This document shows, piece after piece, positions 41,268-49,442 of a stretch of 64,000 nt of DNA; position 1 is the stretch's first letter, and each line of letters starts with the position of its first letter. Origin of the DNA: Bacteroidia bacterium (GTDB lineage Bacteria > Bacteroidota > Bacteroidia > J057); contig JAWPMV010000001.1 of NCBI GenBank assembly GCA_033391075.1, positions 5,580,001-5,644,000 of the forward strand, written 5' to 3'. The notes beneath the pieces are model-generated. The model did no database searches, was not told where the DNA came from, and saw nothing but the letters and a program-made list of their open reading frames with translations. Both the position numbers and the translations under genes were made by a program.

Positions 41268-42386
41268 TTACGCTTGTTTTATTTTTTGAGCCACTGAATT
41301 TGTAGCAGCTATATTCGGATCATTTGCTACCAATTTCCGTGCAATTTCGTCTAAGGTATCGCGGAAGTTCTCTACATTCTTTTTGGCAGCTTCTCTGAGG
41401 TTCTCAAGGTTCTTTTTAGAGGCATCATCCATCACAGTATTTGCTTCATAAAGATCCGGCTCAATGCGGTAATAATCATTTTTGGAACCATTGGTAGCCT
41501 CATCGTACAACATGGAAAGTTTGTGATCCACAGTCTCTGCATTTCCGGACATTTGGATATCAATAATAGGGCTGATCCAGTTGGCCTTCCCGGCCTTGCT
41601 CATCTTCTCATAGTCGTACTTTTTCCGCTTATGCCCGGCACTCAGAGAAAGCATGATGATATCATCTGCGGTAGGGATATTTCCATTTATGTGGAACTCC
41701 TTCATTTTCTTCACTTCAACAAAAGCACACATGGAAGGATTATTGGCGAACATGCCTCCATCTGTAAGGAAATACGGCATACCGTTTTCTGCCTTCAGAT
41801 GGACAGGTTTGAAGAAGGTTGGTGCAGAAGAAGATGCACAGGTACTCTGCCAGGTCAGAAAGTTCTTGGAAGGTTTATTGGCGGCATTTCCACTGGTAAA
41901 GAAAATGGCTTTCCGCTTGGTAATATCATAAGCCGTAACCATCATTGGTTTGATCATATCACTCAACCAGGTATTTCTTCCAATAGCATCTTTCAGTTCC
42001 AATTCCAATTGACGGGAGCTGTACCTAACTCTCCACCAACCAAAAATTGTTCTCAGTCTCCGGGTGATACTTTTACCAAAAATCTTAGGGGCTTTTTCAT
42101 AATAGAATCGCTCAGCATCTGCAGCCTTAAATTTAGGTCGGGTGGGGTTCAAGGGATCTGGGGTTAAAAGGGTAGAGACCAAAATGGCTCCTGTGCTGGT
42201 ACCGGCGAAGAAATCAAAATAGTCCGCAATGCGAGCGTCGGGATTTCCACTTTCTCTTTGCAAGGCAGACTCCAGATATGTCAATAAAGTGACAGGTAAT
42301 ACGCCTTTGACTCCTCCTCCATCAATAGAAAGTACTCTAATCTTCTTCTTTTGGGCAGATTTGTGTGTGTTCGTTGTAGGTCTCAT
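41268..42386 (-). CDS. Patatin-like phospholipase (CapV-like)
   Basis: A 372-residue patatin-fold acyl hydrolase. The oxyanion loop is LSIDGGGVKGVLP, the nucleophile elbow FFAGTSTGAIL (Ser in GTSTG), and the catalytic Asp is in LTDGGMFANNP, so the Ser-Asp dyad is complete. The order 'RIADYFDFFAGTSTG...' and the insertion 'RFYYEKAPKIFGKSI' resemble the cyclic-nucleotide-activated CapV group. The C terminus is lysine-rich and helical ('KKNLENLREAAKKNVENFRDTLDEI'). No nucleotidyltransferase or other CBASS gene is adjacent, so a housekeeping or stress lipase is equally possible. It has no signal peptide. Confidence 0.88.
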   Translation of the reverse strand: MRPTTNTHKSAQKKKIRVLSIDGGGVKGVLPVTLLTYLESALQRESGNPDARIADYFDFFAGTSTGAILVSTLLTPDPLNPTRPKFKAADAERFYYEKAPKIFGKSITRRLRTIFGWWRVRYSSRQLELELKDAIGRNTWLSDMIKPMMVTAYDITKRKAIFFTSGNAANKPSKNFLTWQSTCASSSAPTFFKPVHLKAENGMPYFLTDGGMFANNPSMCAFVEVKKMKEFHINGNIPTADDIIMLSLSAGHKRKKYDYEKMSKAGKANWISPIIDIQMSGNAETVDHKLSMLYDEATNGSKNDYYRIEPDLYEANTVMDDASKKNLENLREAAKKNVENFRDTLDEIARKLVANDPNIAATNSVAQKIKQA

Positions 42387-42847
42387 TGATTTAAAATATG
42401 GGTTTGGTACAATTGTTCTTCAGGCTCCTAATAAGAGGAGTTTATTCGTGTATCTTTTAAAGCTTTCGATTTTTGCAAAAGAGATTGGGTTCAGGCAGTT
42501 TAACATTCTGCCAGACACAGGTACTCCCTAAGGCTTTGGCTCCTGAGTGGGAGATTGCCATAGGTGCATTTTTCGATCGCCCCGATCGTCAAAATTTTCT
42601 TTTGGGAAATTGCTTATGCTTGGATACTCTATTTACGCCCTTAGTTATGGGAAGTTTCTCAAGGTTTTCCGGTAGAATGTGTAAGGGATTACCTTTAATT
42701 TTATCCATTTTCCCCAACAACTCCGCCCTATCTGCTCAATATCTTCTTTTTTACTTTGATAAAATTTGGGATATTCTTATCAAAGTAAAATTTTCAGATA
42801 GAATGCGAAAGCCTATTATGTCCCATTTCTTAAAATGATCTTTTCTC
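42387..42847. other. Upstream region of the rhamnose operon
   Basis: About 460 bases between the divergent patatin gene and the rhamnose isomerase gene. It holds the long inverted repeat at 42749-42790 and is otherwise AT-rich. A 121-codon plus-strand frame (42473-42838) exists but its composition and lack of any motif or signal argue against a gene. Promoters of both neighbours should lie here; no exact TAnnTTTG was found near the isomerase start. Confidence 0.5.
42749..42790. promoter_or_regulatory. Perfect 14-bp inverted repeat upstream of the rhamnose isomerase gene
   Basis: TTTTACTTTGATAA (42749-42762) and TTATCAAAGTAAAA (42777-42790) are exact inverted copies separated by 14 bases, ending 57 bases before the isomerase start. 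The 28-bp centre-to-centre spacing (close to three helix turns) suits a dimer or tetramer of a sugar-responsive regulator. Alternatively the transcript could form a hairpin in the leader. No regulator gene is encoded in the rhamnose locus in this window. Confidence 0.6.
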
Positions 42848-44131
42848 ATGCGCATCACTTCCTCTCAGATAGAGCAGCACAACAAAGCATCAGGTTCACA
42901 TCATCCGGCTGAACTAGAATTCCTTGCTCAGAAATTAGCTAAGAAAGGGCTACAGATAGATTCCATCATCCAAAAAATTCAGGACTTTCAGCTTGCTATT
43001 CCCAGTTGGGCACTTGGGACGGGAGGTACCCGCTTCGCCCGCTTTCCCATGGGAGGGGAGCCCGCAAATCTGGAAGAAAAGATTGCCGATATAGGCATCA
43101 TTCATGCCTTGACGCAGTCCGCGGGAGCAATCTCTCTACACATCCCCTGGGACATACCGGAAGATGCTCAAAAAATACGCGAGCTCGCAGACACCTACGG
43201 AATCCTCTTTGATGCGGTCAATTCCAATACTTTTCAGGATGCAGCCGCTCAAGCACATAGCTATAAATTTGGTTCCCTTTGCCATACGGAAGCAAACATT
43301 CGAGCTCAGGCAATTCAACATAACAAAGAAGTAATAGATCATGGAATCTCGCTAGGATCTAAAAGTATTACCGTTTGGCTGGCAGATGGTTCTTCTTTCC
43401 CTGGACAGCTCAATTTTCAAAGAGCCCTCCAAAGAACCCTCGACAGCCTGAAAGAGATATATGCTCATATGCCGGCAGATTGGAAAATGTACATAGAGTA
43501 CAAACCGTATGAACCCAATTTTTATAGCACAGTGATTCAGGATTGGGGGACTTCCCATTTACTGGCGGAAGAAGTCGGTGAAAGGGCCTATTGCCTGGTT
43601 GACCTTGGCCACCACCTTCCCAATACCAACATTGAACAGATCGTAGCCACCCTAATGTGGACAGGCAAATTGGGAGGTTTTCACTTCAATGACAGCAAAT
43701 ACGGAGACGATGATCTGACAGTGGGTTCTATAAAACCTTTTCAGCTTTTCCTCATCTTCAATGAATTGGTGTATGGCATGGAAAACAATAGGCGCGGAAA
43801 TCCTGATCTGGCCTGGATGATAGATGCCAGCCACAACCTCAAAGATCCGCTCCTTGACCTCATGCAAAGCCTGGAGGCAATTCGATTGGCACTTGCCCAA
43901 GCCCTTATTGTCAATCATGAAAAATTGGAAAGCTATCGGAATCGCAATGATGTAGTTGGTTCCCAGGAATTATTGCAGGATGCCTTTCGGACAGATGTAC
44001 GACCATTATTAAAAGAAGCCCGACTAAGATCCGGAGGGGCCCTCAATCCTCTTGAATTTTACCGAAAATCTAAAATTCGCGAAAAACTGATCGAGGAAAG
44101 AGGATATGAAACCATTGCTACCGGATTGTAA
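42848..44131 (+). CDS. rhaI: L-rhamnose isomerase (RhaI type)
   Basis: A 427-residue sugar isomerase with a TIM barrel. Metal-binding and catalytic residues are visible in order: 'YIEYKPYEPNFY' (Glu), 'CLVDLGHHLPNTNIEQ' (Asp, His), 'GGFHFNDSKYGDDDL' (His, Asp), 'MIDASHNLKDP'. The pattern is that of the Pseudomonas-type L-rhamnose isomerase rather than the E. coli RhaA type. It converts L-rhamnose to L-rhamnulose in the cytoplasm. The kinase gene starts on the last base of its stop codon, so the two are coupled. The 14-bp inverted repeat upstream may control this transcript. Confidence 0.92.
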   Translation: MRITSSQIEQHNKASGSHHPAELEFLAQKLAKKGLQIDSIIQKIQDFQLAIPSWALGTGGTRFARFPMGGEPANLEEKIADIGIIHALTQSAGAISLHIPWDIPEDAQKIRELADTYGILFDAVNSNTFQDAAAQAHSYKFGSLCHTEANIRAQAIQHNKEVIDHGISLGSKSITVWLADGSSFPGQLNFQRALQRTLDSLKEIYAHMPADWKMYIEYKPYEPNFYSTVIQDWGTSHLLAEEVGERAYCLVDLGHHLPNTNIEQIVATLMWTGKLGGFHFNDSKYGDDDLTVGSIKPFQLFLIFNELVYGMENNRRGNPDLAWMIDASHNLKDPLLDLMQSLEAIRLALAQALIVNHEKLESYRNRNDVVGSQELLQDAFRTDVRPLLKEARLRSGGALNPLEFYRKSKIREKLIEERGYETIATGL

Positions 44132-45426
44132 TGAAGGTTCGGGCAGTTTTTGATATCGGCAAATCCAATAAGAAACTCTTCCTGTTTGACGAAAACTTTC
44201 AGGAGGTAAAACGCCTCTATACAGAAATTCCTGAGATCAAAGATGAAGACGACTTCCCATGTGATGACCTTGCCGCAATTGAAAAATGGGTAAAAGAAAG
44301 TCTTTTTTCCCTACTTGATGATGACACCTACAACATTCAAAGCCTAAACTTTTCTACTTATGGAGCCAGCTTTGTCCATATAGGAAAAGACGGAAAAGCT
44401 CTCTCGCCCCTCTATAATTACCTCAAGCCGTATCCAGAGAAACTTCTACAGACCTTCTATGACCAATATGGAGATGCATTGACTATAGCAAGAGAAACGG
44501 CCTCTCCTCCTTTAGCTATGCTCAATTCAGGCCTACAGCTTTATTGGCTAAAACATGAACGTCCACAACTTTATCAGCAGCTTTACTGCTCCCTTCATCT
44601 TCCCCAATATTTATCCTTCTTATTTAGTGGAAAGCTAGTAAGTGAATATACAAGCATTGGCTGCCATACAGCCTTATGGGATTATCAAAAAAGAGCCTAT
44701 CATCGATGGGTGTATGCGGAAGGAATAGAGAAAAAACTTGCCGCTATACAGCCTACAACTCAAACTTTCCAGCAGAATATTGAAGGTATACACATGAAGA
44801 TAGGGCCGGGAATTCACGATAGTTCTGCAGCCCTTATTCCTTACCTGAAGAAAAGTAGCGAGCCTTTCATGCTTTTGTCTACGGGAAGCTGGAACATCGT
44901 TTTAAATCCCTTTAATCAAGAGGCCTTGACTACAGAGGAACTTAGGATGGACTGCTTGAATTTTATCCAAATCGATGGACAGGCTGTTAAAGCTTCTCGT
45001 TTGTTTCTGGGAAATGAGTACAAGATCTGGACGAAAAAACTGGCAAAGCATTTTCAAAAGTATCCAGGCATTCACAAACAAATGAATCCCCAATCGGATA
45101 TTCTGAATAAACTTGAGTACTTGCCAGAACAAGTTTATGCATGGGAAAGTATAACTACCTATCCCTCTTCCATATCTACAGACCTGAGCCTTTTCCCCGA
45201 CTACGAAACTGCCTATCACAAACTGATGCAGGAATTGGTCGAACTACAAATACGGGCTCTCCACCTCGCTAAGGGTAAAACTTCTATTCAAAAGCTCTAT
45301 GTTGACGGAGGTTTTATCGACAATGAGCTCTTTCTGCTTTTGCTGGCGAAAGGCCTTCCGCAGCTGGAGATTCTTCCGGCTCATAATCCTATTGGGTCAG
45401 CTTTGGGAGCTGCAATGGTTTTGTAA
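44131..45426 (+). CDS. L-rhamnulokinase (FGGY family)
   Basis: A 431-residue FGGY-family carbohydrate kinase. 'AVFDIGKSNKKLFLFDENF' is the N-terminal phosphate loop and 'LSTGSWNIVLNPF' the second ATP-site motif; 'YVDGGFIDNELFLLLLAKGLPQLEI' near the C terminus is typical. 'ALGAAMVL' closes the protein. By position directly after the isomerase it should phosphorylate L-rhamnulose at O-1 to L-rhamnulose 1-phosphate, the substrate of the aldolase encoded at 47253-49352. The sequence differs from E. coli RhaB, and other ketoses (fuculose) could also be used. It overlaps the isomerase gene by one base and converges with the mutarotase gene. Confidence 0.88.
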   Translation: MKVRAVFDIGKSNKKLFLFDENFQEVKRLYTEIPEIKDEDDFPCDDLAAIEKWVKESLFSLLDDDTYNIQSLNFSTYGASFVHIGKDGKALSPLYNYLKPYPEKLLQTFYDQYGDALTIARETASPPLAMLNSGLQLYWLKHERPQLYQQLYCSLHLPQYLSFLFSGKLVSEYTSIGCHTALWDYQKRAYHRWVYAEGIEKKLAAIQPTTQTFQQNIEGIHMKIGPGIHDSSAALIPYLKKSSEPFMLLSTGSWNIVLNPFNQEALTTEELRMDCLNFIQIDGQAVKASRLFLGNEYKIWTKKLAKHFQKYPGIHKQMNPQSDILNKLEYLPEQVYAWESITTYPSSISTDLSLFPDYETAYHKLMQELVELQIRALHLAKGKTSIQKLYVDGGFIDNELFLLLLAKGLPQLEILPAHNPIGSALGAAMVL

Positions 45427-45469
45427 GCAAAAAAAGGGATCAGGGAACAGCTCTGAAGACAATTCATTT

Positions 45470-45784
45470 TTACTCCATATAAAACAACTCTTCCAATGGA
45501 ACTGAGAGTGGAGAATTATCGGGATTTACCTGCATAAGGTCTGCCATGTAGTCCCACCACTTTTTCACAATAGCTGTACCGCCCAAATCTTGCGAACCCC
45601 CATCTCCTGACAACTTCTGGAAGGCAAAGAGGATATGCGTCTCTTCATCCAGAAAAATAGAGTATTCATGGATTCCCGTATCTTTCAGCAAAGTTTCCAA
45701 TTCCGGCCAAATTTGCTGATGTCGAAGTTTATATTCCTCTTTCTGCCCTTCTTTGAGTTGCATTTTGAAGGCAAGTCTTTGCAT
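45470..45784 (-). CDS. rhaM: L-rhamnose mutarotase
   Basis: A 104-residue RhaM-family protein of normal length: 'RLAFKMQLKEGQKEEYKLRHQQIWPELETLLKDTGIHEYSIFLDEETHILFAFQ' and 'KKWWDYMADLMQVNPDNSPLSVPLEELFYME'. The His in LRHQQIWPEL, the tyrosine and the WW pair are the known active-site residues. It interconverts alpha and beta L-rhamnose so that all the sugar can be used by the isomerase. It is last in the minus-strand operon after the permease gene (29-base gap). Confidence 0.95.
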   Translation of the reverse strand: MQRLAFKMQLKEGQKEEYKLRHQQIWPELETLLKDTGIHEYSIFLDEETHILFAFQKLSGDGGSQDLGGTAIVKKWWDYMADLMQVNPDNSPLSVPLEELFYME

Positions 45785-45813
45785 AGGATTTTGATTTATG
45801 GGGTATACTTAAA

Positions 45814-47214
45814 TTAGAATTTTGCTTTTTTCTGCATATACCGACTAAACACCAGAAAAAGTATCCCGCAACTGATCCAGGCCGGCAAGGTCAAAAAAGA
45901 AAGGAAAATCCCTTGCGTAGTCGAAATGAGGTAAAAGACCCCAAAACTCAGGCCCCAGGCAAGGATCACGGGAACATTAACTGAAATGCCTGCCTTTTCT
46001 GCATAGTTCTTTATGATACCAGCCCGGTCTCCCCAGAAATGTTCAAAGGCTATGATAGCCCCTATCGGAGCAAGGATAAACCCATAGAGTGCCACAAAGT
46101 CGAGCAACTTCATAGCAATGGCGGGAAATAATCCGGCAATAGTCGCAATTCCTCCAGCGATAATGGTAACCCAGAAGGTAGATGCCCGGGGAATGATAGC
46201 TTGAAAAGCCAGACCTGCACGATAAATCGTAGGGTTGGCAGTGGTCCAACCAGCGATTATTACGGCAAGTATTCCGAAAACACCGATCGCATTGTAAGCC
46301 AATGGTCCGGGAGCTACAGGAGGAGCCTGTCCCTGATCTAAAAAGGCCTGAGCCTCTCCACTTTTCAGGTAAACGGCATACAATAAAGCCGCAGCTATCC
46401 AGGCAATGTAATGGCCTACATACATACCAGCAGCAGTAGTCCAACCTGAATTTACCTTTTCCGCATAGCGAAAAACCGAAAGATCCGACATGCCAATGTG
46501 CATGGCAGCATTACAGAACCAGGACCAAAGCAATACATGCCAGAAAGTATATTTGATTTGGCCGGGGAATGGTTCACTTCCTTCTCCCCATATGTTCCAA
46601 AAGTCAGCAAAACTTTTCACTTCCAATTGCCCTAGAGCCACAAAGCCACAGGCGAGGAATCCCAGGATGATCAGAGGTGCCATCCAATTGGCTGCTTTGG
46701 AGACTGAATCATAGCCTCGAGCTGCGATAAATGCAATCAAGGCTCCTACGATCAGTACGATCAACACCCAACTTAAGCTATTGGGCATGGTGTCCGTCAA
46801 TTTGGGCATTTCCAGATCAAAAGGAACGCCCACTGCTGTTGCAGAAACCGTGATCATGGCACCCGCCAGGAAACAAAAGAGTATCCCATTGGCCAGGTTG
46901 TAGAAAGTAACCAGTCTTTTTCCACAGATTTTCTCCAATTGATAATAAAGGGTCAGTCGGTGCCTGACCGCGATTTCTGCTGTAAGAAAACGCCAACTCA
47001 AAACTGCCATCAAATTGCCCAACAGTAAACCGACAATCAGATCAAATGCACTTACACCTGCTGTGAGAAATAAAGGCCCAATCATGAATTCAGTACCTGC
47101 CGCATGTTCTCCGGCATACATTCCCAGAAAACTCTTCCAGGATTTTAAATGATTCTCGGGTACAGCTTGGCGTTCAAATTCTTCGCTTTGAAGTAGTTGT
47201 TTTTCTGCTTCCAT
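45814..47214 (-). CDS. NCS1-family permease in the rhamnose operon
   Basis: A 466-residue membrane protein with about 12 helices. The fold and motifs are those of the cytosine/purine NCS1 family: 'GMYAGEHAAGTEFMIGPLFLTAGVSAFDLIVGLLLGNLMAVLSWRFLTAEIAVRHRLTLYYQLEK' and 'IAGWTTANPTIYRAGLAFQAI'. It sits between the aldolase/dehydrogenase and mutarotase genes with short gaps (38 and 29 bases), so a role in L-rhamnose uptake is the simplest reading, although NCS1 proteins usually carry nucleobases, hydantoins or vitamins. No other rhamnose transporter (RhaT, RhaP, MFS, ABC) is encoded in the window. Confidence 0.85.
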   Translation of the reverse strand: MEAEKQLLQSEEFERQAVPENHLKSWKSFLGMYAGEHAAGTEFMIGPLFLTAGVSAFDLIVGLLLGNLMAVLSWRFLTAEIAVRHRLTLYYQLEKICGKRLVTFYNLANGILFCFLAGAMITVSATAVGVPFDLEMPKLTDTMPNSLSWVLIVLIVGALIAFIAARGYDSVSKAANWMAPLIILGFLACGFVALGQLEVKSFADFWNIWGEGSEPFPGQIKYTFWHVLLWSWFCNAAMHIGMSDLSVFRYAEKVNSGWTTAAGMYVGHYIAWIAAALLYAVYLKSGEAQAFLDQGQAPPVAPGPLAYNAIGVFGILAVIIAGWTTANPTIYRAGLAFQAIIPRASTFWVTIIAGGIATIAGLFPAIAMKLLDFVALYGFILAPIGAIIAFEHFWGDRAGIIKNYAEKAGISVNVPVILAWGLSFGVFYLISTTQGIFLSFLTLPAWISCGILFLVFSRYMQKKAKF

Positions 47215-47252
47215 TATAGGTGTGGTTTTTGCCCATAAGGGCTGAAGCTAAA

Positions 47253-49352
47253 TTATCGTACAAAGGCCGTAGCCATTCCGCCATCCACATTGATCATATT
47301 TCCAGTACTTTTATCCAGGATCGCTACCAGCGCAAAAACTGCATTGGCAATGTCTTTGGGCCGGATAATCTCATTCATTAGATTACGTTTGGCATAAAAG
47401 GCCGGCAATTCTTCTACCTTTATTCCATAAGCTTTGGCTCTACCTTCGGCCCAACCCCCTTCCCAGATTTTGCTTCCAATCACAACTCCATCCGGATTGA
47501 CTGCATTCACTCTGATCTTTTCAGGTCCAAGTTCAGCTGCCAAAAGACGAGTCATGTGTTGCTGTGCAGCCTTAGCTGTTCCATACCCCACATTATTCGG
47601 TCCGGCAAAGAGGCCGTTTTTAGAGCCAACGTGAATGATATTTCCTCCCATACCTTGTTTCCGCATGATTTCTACGCCTTTTCTGGCAAGAAGAAATTGT
47701 CCCTTCACCATCACGTTCTGCAAAAGATCCCAATCCGCTTCGCTATGCTCTGCCAAAGGCTTGGAAATCGCCAGGCCTGCAGAATGAATAACTATATCAA
47801 CTCCCCCAAATGCCAGGGCCGCATGGGCAAAAGCTCCGCTTATTTCGGCTTCTTTGCTTACATCACAAGCTATATAAGTGGAAACATCTCGTCCGAAATC
47901 GGCATTTGCTGCTTTAAGGTACTCTTCGGAAATATCTGTAAGGACAAGATTTGCTCCAGCTGCCGCTAGTTTGTCTGCGATGGCTTTTCCTATACCACCA
48001 CCACCACCACTTACCAGGGCGACCTTTCTCGAAAGAGGTTTTTCGGGAGCTTGCCTTTGCAGTTTTGCTTCTTCCAGCTGCCAGTATTCAATTTTAAAAG
48101 CCTCTTGTCTACTCAAAGCCGTATACTCCGTGATGGCTTCCGATCCTCGCATCACATTAATCGCATTGATGTAAAATTCGGAGGCAACACGTGCCGTTTG
48201 CTTGTTTTTGGCAAAGCTAAACATGCCTACTCCCGGATAGAGAATGATCACGGGATTTGTATCTCGAATCGCTGGGCTATCCGGATACTTACATTTTTCA
48301 TAATAGGCTATATATGCTTCTCGATACTTTTCAAAAGCAGGTGTGAGTTTTTCTTTGATTTGGGTAGCATCTGACAGATCTGCATCAGCTTCTAATTCCA
48401 ATACCAGGGGTTGAATTTTGGTACGGAGGAAATGGTCCGGACATGACGTCCCCAAAGGTGCCAGGCGCGCCAAATCTTTGCTATTGATAAACTGCAGGAC
48501 TCGCTCATCATCGGTAAAATGGCCGATCATCGATTGGTAGGTTGAACAAAGTCCTCTCAGGATAGGCGCCATATGAGCGGCCTGGTTTTTTCTGTCAGTA
48601 TCGGACAGACTTCCCCTTAGAGCTCCCCCGAATACAGGCCGATCTTTACCTTCTCTTTCTTCAATGTATAAGGAAGCGGTTTCAATTACTTCCAGGCTAT
48701 TGAGGTAGCACTCATAAGCCGAATCTCCCCAAGTAAAGAGTCCATGTCCCCCTAATACAATCCCACGTATTCCGGGATTTTCATCTACACACTTTCTCAA
48801 TTGCAATCCCAGGTCAAAACCCGGTCTCTGCCAGGGAACCCAGCCCATTTTATCCCCCCAAATCTCTCGGGTAACTCTTTCACTGTCTTTGGCAGCTGCT
48901 ACGCTTATCAGGGCATCGGGATGAAGATGGTCTATATGTTTAAAAGGTAGCAATCCATGCAAAGCCGTATCAATGGAGGGAGCCTTACTTTCCAGATCAT
49001 ACAGGCAATGGTAATAGAGAGGGACAATTTCATCCTCGTGATCAATGCCTCGATAAACATTGTTCAGGGCTCTCAACTTATCTACATACAGACCAGCAAT
49101 CCCATTCCTTTTGAGAGTTCCGATATCTCCCCCTGAGCCTTTCACCCATAACACCTCTACTTCTTCCCCACTCAAAGGATCTTTTTCAATGGTTTTGCAT
49201 GAAGTATTTCCCCCTCCATAATTGGTAACCCTGAGGTCAGCACCCAACTTATTGGAACGGTATAAAAAAAGAGAAACCTCATCGGCTCCCAGGATAGCAG
49301 CTTCTTGCTCATCCCATAGGTAATCTACATGCTTGAAAGAATCGGCATTCAT
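47253..49352 (-). CDS. Bifunctional L-rhamnulose-1-phosphate aldolase / short-chain dehydrogenase
   Basis: A 699-residue fusion. Residues about 20-420 are a class II aldolase domain: 'LRVTNYGGGNTSCKT', 'WVKGSGGDIGTLKRNGIAGL', 'HLHPDALISVAAAKDSE' (zinc His pair), 'VLGGHGLFTWGD'. Residues about 440-699 form an SDR: 'VSGGGGGIGKAIADKL', 'SAGLAISKPL', 'HVGSKNGLFAGPNNVGYGTAKAAQQH', 'VNPDGVVIGSKIWEGGW', ending 'GNMINVDGGMATAFVR'. The first domain splits L-rhamnulose 1-phosphate to DHAP and L-lactaldehyde; the second oxidises lactaldehyde. The same fusion (RhaEW-type) is known in Bacillus and other Bacteroidota. It is the first gene of the minus-strand operon. Confidence 0.93.
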   Translation of the reverse strand: MNADSFKHVDYLWDEQEAAILGADEVSLFLYRSNKLGADLRVTNYGGGNTSCKTIEKDPLSGEEVEVLWVKGSGGDIGTLKRNGIAGLYVDKLRALNNVYRGIDHEDEIVPLYYHCLYDLESKAPSIDTALHGLLPFKHIDHLHPDALISVAAAKDSERVTREIWGDKMGWVPWQRPGFDLGLQLRKCVDENPGIRGIVLGGHGLFTWGDSAYECYLNSLEVIETASLYIEEREGKDRPVFGGALRGSLSDTDRKNQAAHMAPILRGLCSTYQSMIGHFTDDERVLQFINSKDLARLAPLGTSCPDHFLRTKIQPLVLELEADADLSDATQIKEKLTPAFEKYREAYIAYYEKCKYPDSPAIRDTNPVIILYPGVGMFSFAKNKQTARVASEFYINAINVMRGSEAITEYTALSRQEAFKIEYWQLEEAKLQRQAPEKPLSRKVALVSGGGGGIGKAIADKLAAAGANLVLTDISEEYLKAANADFGRDVSTYIACDVSKEAEISGAFAHAALAFGGVDIVIHSAGLAISKPLAEHSEADWDLLQNVMVKGQFLLARKGVEIMRKQGMGGNIIHVGSKNGLFAGPNNVGYGTAKAAQQHMTRLLAAELGPEKIRVNAVNPDGVVIGSKIWEGGWAEGRAKAYGIKVEELPAFYAKRNLMNEIIRPKDIANAVFALVAILDKSTGNMINVDGGMATAFVR

Positions 49353-49442
49353 TGTTTAATAGTAGTAAAGTTTTTCTGGCTATTGAAGCAGTCAGATCTA
49401 TATGTTTTTCTATTCCCAATATACGGGAAATGTAGCAGTCCT

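Noticed and set aside
41268-42386. CBASS anti-phage locus centred on the patatin gene
   Set aside because: No nucleotidyltransferase, E1/E2 or JAB genes are adjacent; neighbours are a T9SS protein and rhamnose genes.
42473-42838. 121-codon frame upstream of the rhamnose isomerase
   Set aside because: It runs through the long inverted repeat, shows no domain or signal and is not protein-like in composition.
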